64,000 nucleotides of DNA from Chrysomallon squamiferum (taxonomy: Eukaryota; Mollusca; Gastropoda; Neomphalida; Peltospiridae). Below the pieces are notes generated by a model. The model ran no database searches and was not told where the DNA came from. It saw only the letters and a list, made by a program, of their open reading frames with translations. Positions 61,371-64,000 of the stretch are shown here, piece by piece. Both the position numbers and the translations under genes were made by a program. The stretch spans positions 17,639,456 through 17,703,455 of the forward strand of contig CM022671.1 in assembly GCA_012295275.1 (NCBI GenBank). The letters are read 5' to 3'. Position 1 is the stretch's first letter, and the number at the start of each line of letters is the position of its first letter.

Positions 61371-64000
61371 TTATTTTTAGTCTATTTTAACATTTTATTT
61401 TATTATTATTTTTTTAATATTAGAAAACAAAGATGGAATAAATGAACACTCATTAACAAATTAAATCTACAGTCTAAACAAATGCAACATGAAAACATTA
61501 AAAACATTTGAGACAAGCGTACCAATAAACCAAGATTTTATAGTATCACCAGACCTGACAACATTTGATTTTAAAATAATCAAATTTGAGAGAGAAAAAT
61601 CTACTCAGGGCGACTAATAAATATAAGTCTATGGGCTGCTTTTATTAATCAAAAGAAAGCATCTTTATTATGACATATCCTTCAGTGCACTGGCTGGACT
61701 GAAAATAACATAATGGAAACACTGAGGGCTGACCCCACGACCTATGACATCTCAAGTGAATGGTCAACCATAGAACATTAAGTTACTTCAAGATTGTACA
61801 GTTGTGCATGGAATAAATCACAAATTAATCCATTTTCCAACACTTAACCTATATATTATATTCCAAAATAAATCAAAGCAACCTATATTCTTTCTGTAAG
61901 TTGTTTATCACAACATGGCAAGTGGAATACCTCTGAGAAATGAAGCTTCTGAATATATAAATAGCAAATGAAAAACAAGAAGACATGATCGTTAATAATC
62001 CCAATTAATGGAAAAAATGGAAATGGAAACTGCACTCATAATGCTGGACTTGACTTATGTAGTATATGAAATTTAATTCATTCGTCCCCAAGGAACAACA
62101 TCCTCAGGGGGAAAAAAACAACTCAGGAAAACCACTCTACCACACCCATTACAAAATACCCCATAAATGTATGAATACAAACATGGAATGATGGTTAAGA
62201 GATTTTCAGTGTAATACCATTAATTTACAGCTAGTTAGAAACAGCAGTAAATTACAAAATACATTTTGGGATATTCCCATTAACAGTTTTGGAAACAATG
62301 AATTTGGTCATTCTAGTTATTGGTTTCCATGGTAACCAAAAATATATCAAAAAATAACAATCTCAAAATTACTCCAGATTAACAGATGCAAAATAATTTG
62401 CTATATTTTGCATCAGCTTTCCTGAAATAGTATCGGATAGATGGATACATGGAAATGAATGATGAACATTTTAATATTCATTCCAGCAGTAATAACATAG
62501 CAGGACCTAATGAAATGTATTTTTTTTATCTCCATTTCCCACAGATATTACTGCTGCTTAGAGCACTTTTTATGGGAGGTCATTCCTTTTGCCATCATTA
62601 GCTGAGGCAGCCTACAAATATTAGTGTCACTAAATATGACTTGTGTTGGCAAAACAGATAGCTTTCCTTGCTCTGAACAGCACTTGGAAGTCTCCCAGAC
62701 TGTGATTACAGGTTGTGTAAAGAAGCCATTGATCTTGAAATAAAATCTTTATTTGTGGGACAGGGAAGACCTGGACTGAAAGTCCCCCAAAATAAAATGA
62801 AATTTACACACAGTGATAAAACTCTGTAAGCAAGCAGAGAGTGGCAAGGGTTTCAGAGAATCGTTATTACATATCATACATCATTACTGGCCGGTCGCCT
62901 AAATGGATCAGCTCTATGAGAAAGCGAGTGTTTCCCCATTACTACAAACACACAGTGTATTGATCTATGGTGAGAGTTTTTACACACAGAGGCTATTTAA
63001 AACTTCTGGCAATCCTCAACAAGTTGTGTTAATTCTCCGGGGCCAGGCTGATACGTTTAACACTACTACTACCTAAAATAAATAATTAGTGTTTGATGTT
63101 TACAGGCTTTTTGCTACTTCAGTAGGTTGCACCATGGATGAATGAGCAGCAACTGCAACATAACTCAGCAGATGTAGCCACCTGTCTGAATAAATATATC
63201 TTAAGTATTCTCGGTTTTGTTCTCAACACAAAGCAACTAAAGACTCTTGTACTCTTCTTTTCTTTCAAATAAACGCCAACCATACTGGGCCCAGGATAAA
63301 TGTGCCTGAACCTTAATTGCATAGTGGCACATCAAAATAATTTATTATTAGCAGTGTTTTTCAATCTCTCTGATTTATAAACCACTTTTACTTTCCAAAT
63401 TTGTTTTTAATTTTTTATTAATTTTATTAATTTTATTAATTTATTCTTATTACACTTTTTATTTTCTACATTTTGCTTTAATTTTTTATAATTTTTTTGT
63501 TATTATTTTTTATTATTGATTGATTTATTTATTTATTTATTTATATATTTATTTTTACATTACATTATACCACTGCCAGAAGGAACATGGAAATGTATTA
63601 ATGTTATCAAAGAAATTTTCCTTCTAAGCTTTAGGATTAATCATCTGTAGTATTTACATGTCTAATGAACTGTGTGCTTATTTTGCAACAGAAAACAGTC
63701 AAGCAAAAACTAAGGGTAAAAGTCTGACCTATAATTTTCTACTCTACTTCATTCATTTATTTCTTCATTCATCCATTAAGTGATCTGTTCATCCATCACT
63801 AATTTATTGGTTTATTGATCACTATTAAGAACTGCTACAATGTTGTTTGCAGGTAAATTAAGACATTTCATTATTCTAATTTATTAATTAAGACATTCAG
63901 TCAATCTGATTAATTAATCATAATCAAGTATTGCAGATAAAGGATAAAGTAATTAATTGATGTGATAATTAAAATAAATGTATTGCAACTATTAATTATA
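60591..64000 (-). other. GRIPAP1 intron (continues past the window)
   Basis: I find no further exon here. It contains (GT)n at 60646-60671, pyrimidine and TTTA arrays (61190-61400) and AT-rich TTTA DNA (63400-63560). The blocks 60900-61150 and 61640-63340 are fairly complex. Minus ORF 63119-63322 and plus ORF 60647-60886 have no support. Confidence 0.65.
62323..62336. promoter_or_regulatory. RFX X-box motif in GRIPAP1 intron
   Basis: GTTTCCATGGTAAC is a full match to GTTNCCATGGNAAC, extended to the near-palindrome GGTTTCCATGGTAACC (62322-62337). It is in a unique block of the intron. Confidence 0.4.

Noticed and set aside
62530-62740. About 60 open minus-strand codons in the GRIPAP1 intron
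   Set aside because: No start, no coiled-coil pattern expected for GRIPAP1 and no matching splice phase; probably chance.
63119-63322. Minus-strand ORF upstream of the GRIPAP1 exons
   Set aside because: No GRIPAP1-like heptad pattern and no acceptor/donor pair in phase with exon 60590.

Overview
The window looks like a piece of a large, AT-rich animal genome. It has a spliced gene with long introns, very dense simple repeats and no prokaryotic gene organisation. Long (CT/GA)n, (GT/CA)n, (GATA)n, (ATAC)n and (AAT)n arrays, together with a diverged invertebrate-like version of a conserved metazoan gene, suggest a lophotrochozoan, most likely a cephalopod mollusc (octopus-like). That assignment is an inference from style, not proof.

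The one gene I can name is on the minus strand at the right end. Five exons (60590-60524, 60068-59955, 59063-58970, 58369-58212, 45766-45644) all have AG/GT borders and join in one frame without a break. They encode the last 184 residues of a GRIPAP1 (GRIP1-associated protein 1, GRASP-1) homologue, a coiled-coil recycling-endosome scaffold. The rest of the gene lies beyond position 64000. The last intron is 12.4 kb and full of microsatellites and small tandem duplications.

Positions 1 to about 41000 hold no gene I can name. They are a mosaic of (a) simple-sequence arrays up to 111 bp long, (b) older minisatellites: a ~60-bp unit at 7320-8025 and a 142-162-bp unit at 30459-30930, (c) dispersed repeats: a tRNA-Leu-like SINE head near 3918-3978 and an inverted repeat pair at 36868/42497, and (d) islands of higher-complexity, CpG-containing DNA. 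Two of these islands (12530-13081 and 37381-37624) carry YY1-like and NRF1-like motifs and end in a GTACGT donor-like sequence, so they look like promoters with a 5' noncoding exon. A small ORF at 17112-17360 has a good signal peptide and five cysteines and is the best candidate for an undescribed gene. Two further ORFs (13878-14165, 36177-36450) are weaker.

Regulatory-looking motifs stand out from the AT-rich background: three near-perfect RFX X-boxes (7057, 53759, 62323), four full CRE palindromes (7047, 9396, 19949, 24559) and a 19-bp dyad at 26900. I found no rRNA, intact tRNA, CRISPR array or intact transposon. All motif and homology calls were made by eye; coordinates of repeats are good to a few bases.
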